Below, one piece after another: positions 1 through 9,054 of a stretch of 64,000 bases of DNA. Within the stretch, counting starts at the first letter, position 1, and each line of letters starts with the position of its first letter. A program made the position numbers and the translations under genes. Origin of the DNA: CAVQFB01 sp963711675 (GTDB lineage: Bacteria > Acidobacteriota > Terriglobia > Terriglobales > Acidobacteriaceae); assembly GCA_963711675.1 (NCBI GenBank), contig CAVQFB010000008.1:222363-286362 (forward strand). The letters run 5' to 3'. The notes beneath the pieces are model-generated. The model had not been told where the DNA came from. It ran no database searches and was given only the letters and a program-made list of their open reading frames with translations.

Positions 1-1
1 C

Positions 2-1771
2 AAGTCGCTGTGGATCACCTTCAATGGCGAGATCTTCAACTACGTGGAGTTGCGCCAGGAACTGTCAGCTCGCGGACACCGCTTTGCCACCGAATCCGAT
101 ACCGAAGTCATCCTCCACCTCTATGAAGAAGAAGGCGAGGAATGTGTTCGCCGTCTCAACGGGCAATGGGGATTCGCCATCTGGGATGTGATGGCACGCA
201 AGCTCTTCCTGTCACGTGATCGGATGGGCGTTCGTCCGCTGTTCTACACGGTCGTAGGCGACGAGCTGATTTTCGGTTCAGAGATCAAGTCGATATTTGC
301 TCATCCCGCTGTTTCGCGAGAATTGGATCTGATCGCTTTGGATCAGATCTTCACGTTTTGGGTTACGCTTCCGCCGCGAACCATCTTTAAGGGAATCTGC
401 GAGCTTCTTCCAGGACATTCGCTGGTTTTCCAGAACGGTGCCGTAAGAACCCATCCTTATTGGCAGCTGGATTTCAGCGCGGCCCCGGAGGAGCGCCGGC
501 CCGAAGCCGACTATGTCGACGAACTGCAATCGCTCCTGGCCGACGCGACCCGTATCCGTCTCCGTGCCGACGTTCCTGTCGGCGTTCTCCTGAGTGGAGG
601 TCTGGACTCCACCATCGTCACTGCCCTGGTGAGGAAGTTTGCCCACGACCGGCTACGCACTTTTTCCGTCATGTTCACCGCCAAGGAGCTCGATGAGAGC
701 GTCTTTCAGCAGGAGGCGGTCGAGTTTTTCAATACCTCGCACGACCAGATTCGCTGCGATGGCGCCGATATCGCCCGTGTCTTCGCCGACGTAATCTGGC
801 ACACCGAGAAGCCTGTGATCCGGGCCGCCCCGGCGCCACTCTATATGCTCTCGCAGCTCATTCGTGACGATGGCTACAAAGTGGTCCTGACCGGCGAAGG
901 CGCCGACGAGGTGTTTGGCGGATACGACATATATAAGGAGGCCAAGATCCGCCGCTTCTGCGCGGCCCAGCCCGGATCCAAACAGCGCCTTCGCCTGTTG
1001 CGGCGGCTTTATCCTTACCAGGAGAATCTCCAGCGCCAGCCTGACATCTACCTGCAGAACTTCTTCCGCGCGGGACAGGCGGATACTTCCCACCCCTTCT
1101 TTTCTCACCTGCCACGCTGGGAACTCACCTCCCGGCTGAAGTGTTTCTTTTCCGACCAAACTCGCGAATCTCTGCGCGACTATGACGCCCTGGCCGATCT
1201 GTGCCAGCAGCTCCCCCCCAATTACGATCGTTGGCACAGTTTCGGCCAGTCCCAATACCTGGAAACCATGTTCCTCCTGCCGGGTTACATCCTGTCGTCG
1301 CAGGGCGATCGCCCGGCGCTGGCGCATTCGGTGGAAGCGCGGCATCCGTTTCTCGACTACCGCGTTGTCGAGTTTGCCGCGAAGCTGCCGCCCCCACTCA
1401 AGATGAAGGTCCTGAACGAAAAATACATTCTCAAGCGAGCCTTCGGACACATGCTCCCGTCGGCGATTGTAGCCCGGCCGAAACAGCCTTACCGCGCTCC
1501 CGACGGGCGCAGTTTTTTTGCCTCACCCGTGCAGGAGTATGTCGAGGCTCTCCTGTCATCGGAACAAATCGAAACCGGCGCCGTCTTTGACTCCTCCGCC
1601 GTCACCAAACTGGTCAGCAAATTTACCTCCGGCCGCGCCATGGGAGTGAAAGACGACATGGCGCTGGTCGGCATTCTCTCCACACAACTTCTGATTCATC
1701 AATTCATCACGCAATTTAGCCAAGGAGCTCCGTCATGCGGGCAAGTGAAGGTGAGTTACGCCGTTTCGTAG
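2..1771 (+). CDS. asnB: Asparagine synthase-like glutamine amidotransferase, 5' end outside the window
   Basis: This is a class II glutamine-hydrolysing asparagine synthase-like protein. The frame is open from base 2, so the catalytic N-terminal Cys of the glutaminase domain lies upstream of the window. The visible part starts inside that domain (FNGEIFNY, then SDTEVILHLYEEEGEE and RLNGQWGFAIWD). The synthetase domain follows with the pyrophosphatase loop LLSGGLDST near base 590 and TGEGADEVFGGYD near base 895. The last 37 bases overlap the acyl carrier protein gene. The context (ACP, acyl ligase, NadE-like, export protein) matches the amidotransferases of exopolysaccharide/exosortase-type clusters, so the in vivo acceptor may be a sugar or acyl precursor and not aspartate. 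The family call is firm; the substrate is inferred. Confidence 0.93.
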   Translation, partial: KSLWITFNGEIFNYVELRQELSARGHRFATESDTEVILHLYEEEGEECVRRLNGQWGFAIWDVMARKLFLSRDRMGVRPLFYTVVGDELIFGSEIKSIFAHPAVSRELDLIALDQIFTFWVTLPPRTIFKGICELLPGHSLVFQNGAVRTHPYWQLDFSAAPEERRPEADYVDELQSLLADATRIRLRADVPVGVLLSGGLDSTIVTALVRKFAHDRLRTFSVMFTAKELDESVFQQEAVEFFNTSHDQIRCDGADIARVFADVIWHTEKPVIRAAPAPLYMLSQLIRDDGYKVVLTGEGADEVFGGYDIYKEAKIRRFCAAQPGSKQRLRLLRRLYPYQENLQRQPDIYLQNFFRAGQADTSHPFFSHLPRWELTSRLKCFFSDQTRESLRDYDALADLCQQLPPNYDRWHSFGQSQYLETMFLLPGYILSSQGDRPALAHSVEARHPFLDYRVVEFAAKLPPPLKMKVLNEKYILKRAFGHMLPSAIVARPKQPYRAPDGRSFFASPVQEYVEALLSSEQIETGAVFDSSAVTKLVSKFTSGRAMGVKDDMALVGILSTQLLIHQFITQFSQGAPSCGQVKVSYAVS

Positions 1772-2025
1772 TCGATAACTTCTTGTACGGTAAGGAACAG
1801 AAATTTTCCGATGAGGACTCCCTCATGGAGTTGGGTTTCCTCGACTCGACCGGTGTGCTGGAACTGGTCAACTTCCTGGAAAAAAAGTACGGCATCGTCG
1901 TGGATGATGCCGACCTGTTGCCTGAAAACCTCGACTCCATCAACAACCTGGCTCGCTTTGTCCGTCGCAAGCTGGGGCAGGCCGTACATCTAATCCCTAC
2001 GTTGCAGACGGCAATGCAGGACTAA
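1735..2025 (+). CDS. Acyl carrier protein
   Basis: This is a 96-residue stand-alone carrier protein. The phosphopantetheine attachment site is Ser38 in GFLDSTGVLELV, followed by the expected acidic helix II/III region. The start is supported by AAGGAG eight bases upstream. The gene overlaps the end of the amidotransferase gene by 37 bases and lies just before an AMP-forming acyl ligase, so it probably receives an acyl or aminoacyl group from that ligase. Its DSTG motif differs from the DSL of fatty-acid-synthesis ACPs, which fits a specialised pathway carrier. The loaded group cannot be read from the sequence. Confidence 0.88.
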   Translation: MRASEGELRRFVVDNFLYGKEQKFSDEDSLMELGFLDSTGVLELVNFLEKKYGIVVDDADLLPENLDSINNLARFVRRKLGQAVHLIPTLQTAMQD

Positions 2026-2134
2026 CACGTCCCCCGCGAGCGGCTTGAAAGTGGCTCTCCCCCCGCCAATCGCTAGTGAAGCGTCACATCGTCTTCGTTG
2101 AAACGAATCGCCCCCGCCTTCGAAGGAGACACTT

Positions 2135-3712
2135 ATGCAGGTTGAAGAATTCCTGGAACGAAGCGCTGAACGCTATCCTGACAAAACCGCGCTGATTTGT
2201 GGCTCTCGTCGCCTTACCTACTCGGAGATCGATACCTCATGCAACCAGCTCGCCCACGCTCTGCTAGCGGGCGGCCTTGAGCGCTGGGATCGGGTCGCCG
2301 TGTACGCGCCGAACTCTGTGGAAACCGTGCTTGCCGTGTTTGCTACTCTCAAGGCCTCGGGCGTTTTCCTTCTCGTCAATCCCACGACCAAGCCGGACAA
2401 GCTGGCCTACATCCTTAACAACAGCCGCGCGACCGCGCTCATCACTACCGAACGACTGCTGCCTTCCGTCCTGGCCGCCGCCGGGGAAGTTCCCTATCTG
2501 CGTCAGATTATGGTCAGCGGCCGCTCTGAAGATGAGGTTCTCCCAGCAATTCCAGACAAGAATCTGTCCTGGCTCAGCACGGCGTGTCGCGCTCAGTCCC
2601 TCCGGCCATGCCCCAGAAAGAACATTGACATCGACCTTGCCGCCCTCATCTACACCTCCGGCTCTACAGGCCGCCCCAAGGGCGTCATGATGACGCACCT
2701 GAACATCGTGTCGGCGGCTACCTCGATCACCACCTATCTCGAGAACACGCCCGAAGACATCATCATCGACGTACTGCCGCTCTCCTTTGACTACGGCCTT
2801 TATCAGCTCCTCATGGCATTCAAGATCGGCGCCACCCTGGTGCTGGAGCAGTCCTTCACCTACCCGCGGGCGGTGATCGAAACGCTCATCCGGGAGAATG
2901 TGACCGGATTTCCCATCGTCCCCACGATTTCGTCCATCCTTCTGCAGATGGACCTCACGCCATTTCGCTTTTCGCATCTTCGCTACATCACCAATACTGC
3001 CGCAGCCTTGCCGGTCGAACACATCCGCAGGCTGCGCGAACTGTTTCCGCACGTCCGGATCTATTCCATGTACGGTCTTACCGAGTGCAAACGCGTCTCC
3101 TACTTGCCTCCCGACCAGCTCGACATCCGTCCGCGATCGGTGGGCCGCGGCATGCCCAATGAAGAGGTCTACATCGTCAACCAGCAGGGCGATCGCCTCC
3201 CGCCAGGCGTGGTCGGGGAACTAGTGGTTCGCGGCGCCAACGTCATGAAAGGCTATTGGGAGCTTCCCGTGGAAACTGACGCCGTGCTCAAGCCAGGAAT
3301 CTTCCTGGACGAGAAAGTCCTCTACACCGGCGATCTCTTCCGGGCCGACGAAGAAGGCTATCTGTACTTTGTGGGCCGCAAAGACGACATCATCAAGACG
3401 TGTGGCGAGAAGGTGAGTCCCCGCGAGGTGGAGAACGTTCTGTACTCTCATCCCGATGTTTCCGATGCCGCCGTCGTTGGAGTACCCGACGCGGTACTGG
3501 GTAACAGTATTCGGGCGTTCGTCAGCTTGAAGCCCCGTGCTCAAGCCACCTCACAAGATTTGCTCGCATTCTGCGCCGACCGCCTCGAGGATTTTATGGT
3601 GCCCAAGGCGATCGAATTCCGCGAGACGTTGCCCAAGTCTGCCAACGGCAAGATCGACAAGCGGGGACTGCTTGCCGAGACTCAGCCTATCACCGCAGGA
3701 GCTTCTTCATGA
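2135..3712 (+). CDS. AMP-forming acyl-CoA/acyl-ACP ligase
   Basis: This is a 525-residue member of the ANL adenylating superfamily. The P-loop-like A3 motif YTSGSTGRPKGVMMTH is at about residues 173-188, A5 is YSMYGLTECK, A7 is YTGDLF, A8 is VGRKDDIIKTCGEKVSPREVE, and the C-terminal catalytic lysine is in SANGKIDKR. It activates a carboxylate as an acyl-adenylate and transfers it to a thiol. The adjacent ACP is the likely acceptor. Length and order resemble the acyl ligases associated with exosortase/PEP-CTERM polysaccharide loci. An RBS GAAGGAG precedes the ATG. The gene ends in an ATGA overlap with the NadE-like gene, which indicates translational coupling. The carboxylic acid substrate is unknown. 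Confidence 0.9.
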   Translation: MQVEEFLERSAERYPDKTALICGSRRLTYSEIDTSCNQLAHALLAGGLERWDRVAVYAPNSVETVLAVFATLKASGVFLLVNPTTKPDKLAYILNNSRATALITTERLLPSVLAAAGEVPYLRQIMVSGRSEDEVLPAIPDKNLSWLSTACRAQSLRPCPRKNIDIDLAALIYTSGSTGRPKGVMMTHLNIVSAATSITTYLENTPEDIIIDVLPLSFDYGLYQLLMAFKIGATLVLEQSFTYPRAVIETLIRENVTGFPIVPTISSILLQMDLTPFRFSHLRYITNTAAALPVEHIRRLRELFPHVRIYSMYGLTECKRVSYLPPDQLDIRPRSVGRGMPNEEVYIVNQQGDRLPPGVVGELVVRGANVMKGYWELPVETDAVLKPGIFLDEKVLYTGDLFRADEEGYLYFVGRKDDIIKTCGEKVSPREVENVLYSHPDVSDAAVVGVPDAVLGNSIRAFVSLKPRAQATSQDLLAFCADRLEDFMVPKAIEFRETLPKSANGKIDKRGLLAETQPITAGASS

Positions 3713-4713
3713 GCGCGCATCAGTTAACCGAAGTGGACTGTCTGCATATTGATCCGGCCGCTACCGCCCATGCCATAGAAACTGCAATCCGGGAAATAGT
3801 TCTCTCGCGGCTCAAGCGAAAAGGAGTGGTCGTTGGCCTTTCCGGCGGTATTGATAGCAGTGTAGTCGCGGCGCTCTGTGTCAATGCACTCGGTAAAGAC
3901 CACGTGCTCGGCCTGTTCATGCCGGAGCGTGAATGTTCCGACGAGGCTCTCAGTCTCGGGTTGATGCTCGCGGAGTCTCTGCAGGTCCCTGCCACCATCG
4001 AGAACATCACAGGCATCCTGACCGCGAGCAGCTGTTACGATCGGCGCGACCAGGCGATTCGCGAGCTCGTCCCCGAATTCGACTCCACATACAAATGCAA
4101 GCTCGTGATGCCCGGCTTTGCCAGCGGCGCACGATACTCCGTGCCCTCCCTCGTCGTCGAAGCTGCGGACGGCACTTCCAGGAAGGTTCGCCTGAATGCG
4201 CACGTATATTTGCAAATGGTGGCCGCGACGAACTTCAAACAGCGTGTGCGCAAGATGCTGGAGTACTACCACGCCGACTGCCTCCAGTATGCCGTCGCCG
4301 GCACTCCCAACCGCCTGGAGTTCGACCAGGGCTTCTTCGTCAAGAATGGCGATGGTGCGGCCGACCTGAAACCCATCGCTCATCTCTACAAGTCACAGGT
4401 CTACCAGCTAGCCGAATATCTTGATCTGCCGGCAGAAATCCGCGAGCGTCCTTCCACTACTGACACCTTTTCCATGCCGCAGTCGCAGGAAGAGTTCTAT
4501 TTCTCACTGCCGCTGCGCAAGTTTGATCTTTGTCTCTACGGAAAGAACCACGGTCTGCCACTGGAAGAGGTTGCCGCTATGGCGGACCTGACTATTGCAC
4601 AGGTCACGGATGTCTTTGCCGCCATCGAGGCCAAGCGCGCAGCCACCGCCTACCTTCATCTGTCACCATTGCTCGTGGAACCGGTCGCGGAGATAGTCCA
4701 TTGTCGTGAATGA
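3709..4713 (+). CDS. nadE: NAD+ synthase-like ATP-pyrophosphatase (NadE family)
   Basis: This is a 334-residue N-type ATP pyrophosphatase. SGGIDS is at residues 45-50, and the hallmark NadE region GTPNRLEFDQGFFVKNGDG is followed by HLYKSQVYQLAEYL and RPSTTDTFSMPQS. There is no glutaminase (nitrilase) domain, so ammonia would come from elsewhere. Compared with short NadE enzymes it carries roughly 50 extra residues (about 125-175) before the NFKQRVRKMLEYYHAD segment. Translational coupling to the acyl ligase (ATGA), and the upstream ACP and amidotransferase, suggest that it may adenylate and amidate a cluster-specific carboxylate instead of serving NAD synthesis. That role is inference; family membership is clear. 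Confidence 0.85.
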   Translation: MSAHQLTEVDCLHIDPAATAHAIETAIREIVLSRLKRKGVVVGLSGGIDSSVVAALCVNALGKDHVLGLFMPERECSDEALSLGLMLAESLQVPATIENITGILTASSCYDRRDQAIRELVPEFDSTYKCKLVMPGFASGARYSVPSLVVEAADGTSRKVRLNAHVYLQMVAATNFKQRVRKMLEYYHADCLQYAVAGTPNRLEFDQGFFVKNGDGAADLKPIAHLYKSQVYQLAEYLDLPAEIRERPSTTDTFSMPQSQEEFYFSLPLRKFDLCLYGKNHGLPLEEVAAMADLTIAQVTDVFAAIEAKRAATAYLHLSPLLVEPVAEIVHCRE

Positions 4714-4856
4714 GCTACGACTCGCAAGCAGTAAAGCGAGATTCCTAAGCCCTCCCCCAAACATGATTGACCTCGTCCGCCACATCCAGTGAATCCAGTC
4801 GCCATAACCGACGCAAGTCGACGTAAGCGTCTCGTTCTATTTCCGGAGGTTTTCCT

Positions 4857-5843
4857 ATGCACTCATTACTGAAATCCGTCCTCCTCGTCGTTGTTCTTCT
4901 CCTCGGGACTTCGTCCACTCTCGCTCAGAACCAACCCGTTCACCAAAATGTCGGCGACGCAGCCAATCGAGTGCAGCCCCTGCAACAGAGCCTTCCCGCT
5001 GTGCCGGAAACGGTTCCGGCCCACGGCAATTCCGACCTCATCATCGGCAATGGCGATTTACTCGAAGTGAGCGTTTATGGGGCTCCGGAATTTATCAAGC
5101 AGGCTCGTGTGGCGGATTCAGGGGACATTTCCTTGCCGTTGGTAGGCTCCGTTCATGTCGCAGGACTAACCATTCGCGAAGCGGAACTGGCCTTGGCGCA
5201 GCGCCTCTCCGACGGCGAATTCTTCTTCAAGCCGCAGGTCTCTATCTTCGTCAAGGAATATGCCAGCCAGGGAATCTCCGTGCTGGGCGAAGTGCAGAAA
5301 CCCGGAATCTATCCTTTGCCCGGCGACCGCACCCTTTTCGACGCTCTTTCTGCCGCCGGAGGCGTGACCCCAAAGGCCGGTAATTCCATCACGGTTACGC
5401 ATCGTGGCGGGAAGCCGGGAAGTCAGACCGTTGTGATGCCGTCGAATGAGACTCTGCCTCCGGCAAGCAACGTGCCGGTCATGCCGGGTGACATCGTGGT
5501 TGTATCGAAGGCTGGGATCGTCTACGTGGTCGGCGATGTGCATCTGCCCGGCGGATTTGTCCTGGAGAATTCCAATCTCTCCGTCCTGCAGGCTATCGCT
5601 ATGGCGCAGGGCACGAACTCGACCGCCAAGCTCGACAAGACGATCCTGATTCGCAAGACTTCAGACGGTCACCAGGAAATTCCCGTCGCTTTGTCTCAGA
5701 TCATGGCGGCCAAGTCTCCCGACATCAAGCTTCAGCCCGACGACATTGTCTTTGTTCCGGTCAGCGGTCCCAAAGCCGTTGCCCGCCGGAGCCTGGAAGC
5801 CATCCTCACAACCGCGACTGGCGTCGTTATCTATCGCCGGTGA
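4857..5843 (+). CDS. Polysaccharide export outer-membrane protein (Wza-like, SLBB domains)
   Basis: This is a 328-residue exported protein. A signal peptide covers about residues 1-23 and ends at LAQN. A poly-export domain starts near residue 60 (IIGNGDLLEVSVYGAPEF), followed by two SLBB-type segments (ISVLGEVQKPGIYPL and VYVVGDVHLPGGFVL). It lacks the lipobox Cys of classical Wza. It probably forms or gates the outer-membrane exit of a capsule or exopolysaccharide. The start is set by GGAGG eight to ten bases upstream of the ATG. Its position after the ACP/ligase/NadE block links that modification machinery to exported polysaccharide. Confidence 0.9.
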   Translation: MHSLLKSVLLVVVLLLGTSSTLAQNQPVHQNVGDAANRVQPLQQSLPAVPETVPAHGNSDLIIGNGDLLEVSVYGAPEFIKQARVADSGDISLPLVGSVHVAGLTIREAELALAQRLSDGEFFFKPQVSIFVKEYASQGISVLGEVQKPGIYPLPGDRTLFDALSAAGGVTPKAGNSITVTHRGGKPGSQTVVMPSNETLPPASNVPVMPGDIVVVSKAGIVYVVGDVHLPGGFVLENSNLSVLQAIAMAQGTNSTAKLDKTILIRKTSDGHQEIPVALSQIMAAKSPDIKLQPDDIVFVPVSGPKAVARRSLEAILTTATGVVIYRR

Positions 5844-5898
5844 GCTTCTCTCAACCGTAGAAACAACCGGAGTCCCTCCAGGATTCCTGCGTCAAATC

Positions 5899-7158
5899 AT
5901 GCCCCTGACAAGCGCATCCTCCCGACAGGCAGTTCCTGTCCTTACTGCGACCGCCCCCCGTTGCACGTCGCCACCGCTGGAACTTGTGGCGAAGCAGCCA
6001 CAGGTACCGATGCTGGTGCTCGGTGGTGGTGTAACCATGGTTGGCGTGCTTCGCATCCTTGGCAGGGCACATCTGCCGCTGTATAGCATCTGCGACAGGA
6101 ATGATCTGGCAACCCGCTCGCGCTGGTACCGTGAACCTCCGCTTCACGGCGCGGGAGATCTCAGTCCTGACGACCTTCCTGCATTTCTTCGTCTGCTGCC
6201 TTTCAACCGCGCGGTCCTGCTCCCTTGCACCGACGATTGGGTAAAGGCTGTGGTATCTCTGCCTGAGCACCTGGCGAGCCAATTCCCATGCAGTGTGCCG
6301 GAAGCTTCCGTAGCGTGCGCGATTATGGACAAGTGGCGCTTTGCCAAGTTGCTGGATGCGACGGCTACGCCACACCCCCGGACCATCCTGCTGAGGTCGC
6401 GCGAAGAACTTGAGTCGGCAGCCGCAAACATCACTGAGCAGACCATCTTGAAGCCGCTGTCCTCGACCGAATTTGCCCGCAAGCACGGCGTCAAGGGCTA
6501 TGTGGTGAGCCGGGCGGAGGAAGCCATCTCCCTCGGTGCGAAAATCGATTTCCCCATTATGTGGCAGGAGTACATCCCGGGTCCGCCGACGGCAAATTAC
6601 TTCGTCGACGGCTTCGCGGACCGCAAGAACCGCGTCTGTACGCAATTCGCGCGGCGCAGGCTCAGAATGTATCCCTTAGACCTGGGCAACAGCAGTCTCA
6701 TGGTGAGCATACCGCTGCACGAAGTGGGTCCGGCATTGGATTCTCTCAATGCGCTGCTGGCACGCATTCACTACCGGGGTATTTTCAGCGCCGAATTCAA
6801 GTACGATCAGCGGGATGGAATATTCAAGATCCTCGAAATCAATACTCGCCCCTGGTGGTACATCGAGTTCGCGGCCCATTGTGGAATTGATGTCTGCCGC
6901 TTTTCCTACCTTGATGCTCTCAATCTGCCCCTCAAGCCGCTTTACCAGTACCTGGTGGGCAGGCAATGCGTGTTTCTGGTCCAGGATTTTCGCGCCTATC
7001 GCACGTTGCGGAGTAGTTCTGGCCTCGGATTTTCTTCTTGGGTCCGATCCTGGATGACAGCGGAAGATACACTCTTCGTGTTGGACGATCTCCGCCCCGG
7101 CCTCACCCTCCTCATGGACGTTCTCAAGAGCCGCTTACACCTCTCGCCGTCGCACTAA
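5899..7158 (+). CDS. ATP-grasp carboxylate-amine ligase-like protein
   Basis: This protein of about 419 residues has an N-terminal nucleotide-binding-like fold (VPMLVLGGGVTMVGVLRILG) and a central ATP-grasp domain. Recognisable parts are DKWRFAKLLDATATPHPRT, the lysine-containing ILKPLSSTEF, MWQEYIPGPP, and the metal-binding ILEINTRPWWYIEF. The open frame extends back to 5746, but that would overlap the export gene by about 100 bases. The ATG at 5899 just after it is a better start. The family joins a carboxylate to an amine or thiol using ATP. In this cluster it probably modifies a polysaccharide or lipid precursor. The exact reaction is unknown. Confidence 0.8.
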   Translation: MPLTSASSRQAVPVLTATAPRCTSPPLELVAKQPQVPMLVLGGGVTMVGVLRILGRAHLPLYSICDRNDLATRSRWYREPPLHGAGDLSPDDLPAFLRLLPFNRAVLLPCTDDWVKAVVSLPEHLASQFPCSVPEASVACAIMDKWRFAKLLDATATPHPRTILLRSREELESAAANITEQTILKPLSSTEFARKHGVKGYVVSRAEEAISLGAKIDFPIMWQEYIPGPPTANYFVDGFADRKNRVCTQFARRRLRMYPLDLGNSSLMVSIPLHEVGPALDSLNALLARIHYRGIFSAEFKYDQRDGIFKILEINTRPWWYIEFAAHCGIDVCRFSYLDALNLPLKPLYQYLVGRQCVFLVQDFRAYRTLRSSSGLGFSSWVRSWMTAEDTLFVLDDLRPGLTLLMDVLKSRLHLSPSH

Positions 7159-7195
7159 CCTAGCAGCCGCTCCTCGCGTCACCCCTGCCCACGAC

Positions 7196-7243
7196 TGTCC
7201 CTCCGCACAACCATCCCCTCGCACAACTATCCCTCCGCGCACG
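7196..7243. repeat. Three tandem imperfect 16-bp units between convergent genes
   Basis: Three consecutive 16-base units (7196-7211, 7212-7227, 7228-7243) share a CCCTCGCAC-like core and differ by a few substitutions. They sit between the stop of the ATP-grasp gene and the stop of the convergent CRTAC1 gene. No stem-loop followed by T-rich sequence is present, so a terminator role is not supported. Confidence 0.6.
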
Positions 7244-7265
7244 AACCCTCATGACACTGTAGCGA

Positions 7266-9054
7266 TTATTTGGCGGGTGGCTTGGGATGAATCTGTTCTG
7301 CGGGGACGACTCCCTTTTGTTCCAGGATCGAATAGAACTTGTCAGCTGCCAGGTTCTTGATCGTGTCGGTGGCGCCCGATGGCCAGCGAATCTCGACGGT
7401 ATCGATCTTGGTAGCGGCTCCCAGGCCGAAGTGAACCCGAAGATCGCTTTGGGATAGATAGCTGCCCCCGCTCCGAATCTGTTCGGTCTGCGTCATTCCG
7501 TCAGCCGTGATCTTCACTCTCGCTCCGATCGCCAGACGATTACTCTTCGTGCCCGCCAGCTCAAAGCTCACCCAGTGTCGGCCCGGTACACCCCGGTTGC
7601 GAAGGACTCTGGGTGCACCATCAATATCTTCGATCACGACGTCGACTTGCCCGTCGTTGAAAAGATCCCCCACCGCCAGACCGCGCGAGACGCGTTTCTC
7701 GGTAAGCGCAGGACCCGCCTGCTGACTCGCGTCACAAAAAGTGCCATTGCCCTGATTAAGGTGAAGCAGTCCCGGCTGCTGATAGCCGGCGCCGGATGGC
7801 AAGGTGGCGACCTGCGGGTAGACGTGTCCCGAGACCGCGATCAGATCGAGCCAGCCGTCGTTGTCGACATCGAAAAACGCGTCACCCCACTTGACGAACG
7901 GCATGGAGGGCAGGCCCACTCCGGCTTCGTAAGCGACATCGTCGAACTGCCAGTCGCCATTGTTGCGATATAGAACGTTGTATTCATTCTCAAAGTTAGT
8001 GATGTAAATCGAGGGCAGGCCATTATGCAGATAGTCGCCGATGGCAACGCCCATGCACGCCTGTTCGGTGCCGTCGCGGCTCACCGAAGTACCCGATTCC
8101 AGGCCAATCTCCGAGAACTTTCCGTTCCCCTCATTCTTATATAGGTAGTTGGGCGTGGCATCGTTCGCAATGAAGATGTCCTGACGGCCGGTATTGTTGA
8201 AGTCAACGAAGGTGACGCCCAGGCCGAAATAGCCGTTGGGATCGTCGACACCAGCCTTTTTTGGAAACGTCGGTAAAGGTGCCGTCGCCATTGTTGTGAT
8301 AGAGAGAGTCTCCGGCGCCTTTCAGGCCGCGCGGCCCGCACTGTACATCCAGCCCACGGAACGTGCAGATGGGGAGTTTGCCGAAGCCGGGCAGGCTGTC
8401 GAGATGGAAGTCGACGTAGTTGGTGACCATCAGGTCGACGAAGCCGTCGTTGTCGTAGTCGCCGAAGGCCGCGCCGGTGGAATTGCGATCGTCGCCCACG
8501 CCGGCTTTGGCCGTGACGTCGGTAAATGTGCCGTCGCCATTGTTGCGATAGAGGACATTCGCGCCCAGGCAGGTGATGTAGAGATCGGGCCAGCCATCAT
8601 TGTTATAGTCACCCACCGCGCCACCATTGGCGAAACAGGGTGTGGCGACTCCGGCCTTGTCAGTCACATCGGTAAACGTGCCATCGTGGTTGTTGTGGTA
8701 AAGAGCGCCGCGCGCTTTCTCATGCTTCAGAGCCATTTCCACGGTGGGAGCGTTGGTGAAGTAGAGGTCGGGCCAGCCGTCACGATCGTAGTCGATGAGC
8801 AAGACCCCGCCGCTCATCGACTCCGGAATGTATTTCTTCTCTGGCGAATAAGTGTGCCGGAACTGAATTCCCGCCTTCTCGGTAACATCTTCCAGCTGTG
8901 GAACCGGTCGGCCGGAGCAAACCATCTTCTTGAGTCCCGCGGGGGGCGGTGGAGCGGCATCGTGTCCTGCCTGCGCTGACGCCAGAAATGTCAGCTCTAT
9001 AAGAGCCAGGAATGCGAAGAGCGCGTTGCGGAGGACGACAGTCATAGATTTCAT
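7266..9054 (-). CDS. CRTAC1/ASPIC-UnbV FG-GAP repeat protein, frameshifted
   Basis: This is a secreted beta-propeller-type protein of about 595 residues. It has an N-terminal signal peptide, repeated FG-GAP/VCBS calcium-binding units of the type DYDRDGWPDLYFTN, and a C-terminal ASPIC/UnbV domain (IGARVKI...VHFGLG...IRWPSG). The frame breaks at a run of six A's (plus-strand T's 8257-8262). Five A's would join SKK to AGVDDPN and restore one continuous protein. Upstream it overlaps the TPR gene by ATGA (9051-9054), so the two are co-translated. In Acidobacteria such proteins sit beside TPR and Oar-like receptor genes, as here, but their function is not established. A sequencing error is the simplest explanation of the break; slippage at the A-run is possible. 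Confidence 0.88.

Noticed and set aside
7196..7243. CRISPR-like array
   Set aside because: Units are 16 bases, imperfect and directly adjacent with no spacers, and no cas genes are present.
8236..8979. 247-codon plus-strand open frame with repeated VAIV patterns
   Set aside because: This is the mirror of the FG-GAP repeats of the minus-strand CRTAC1 gene.
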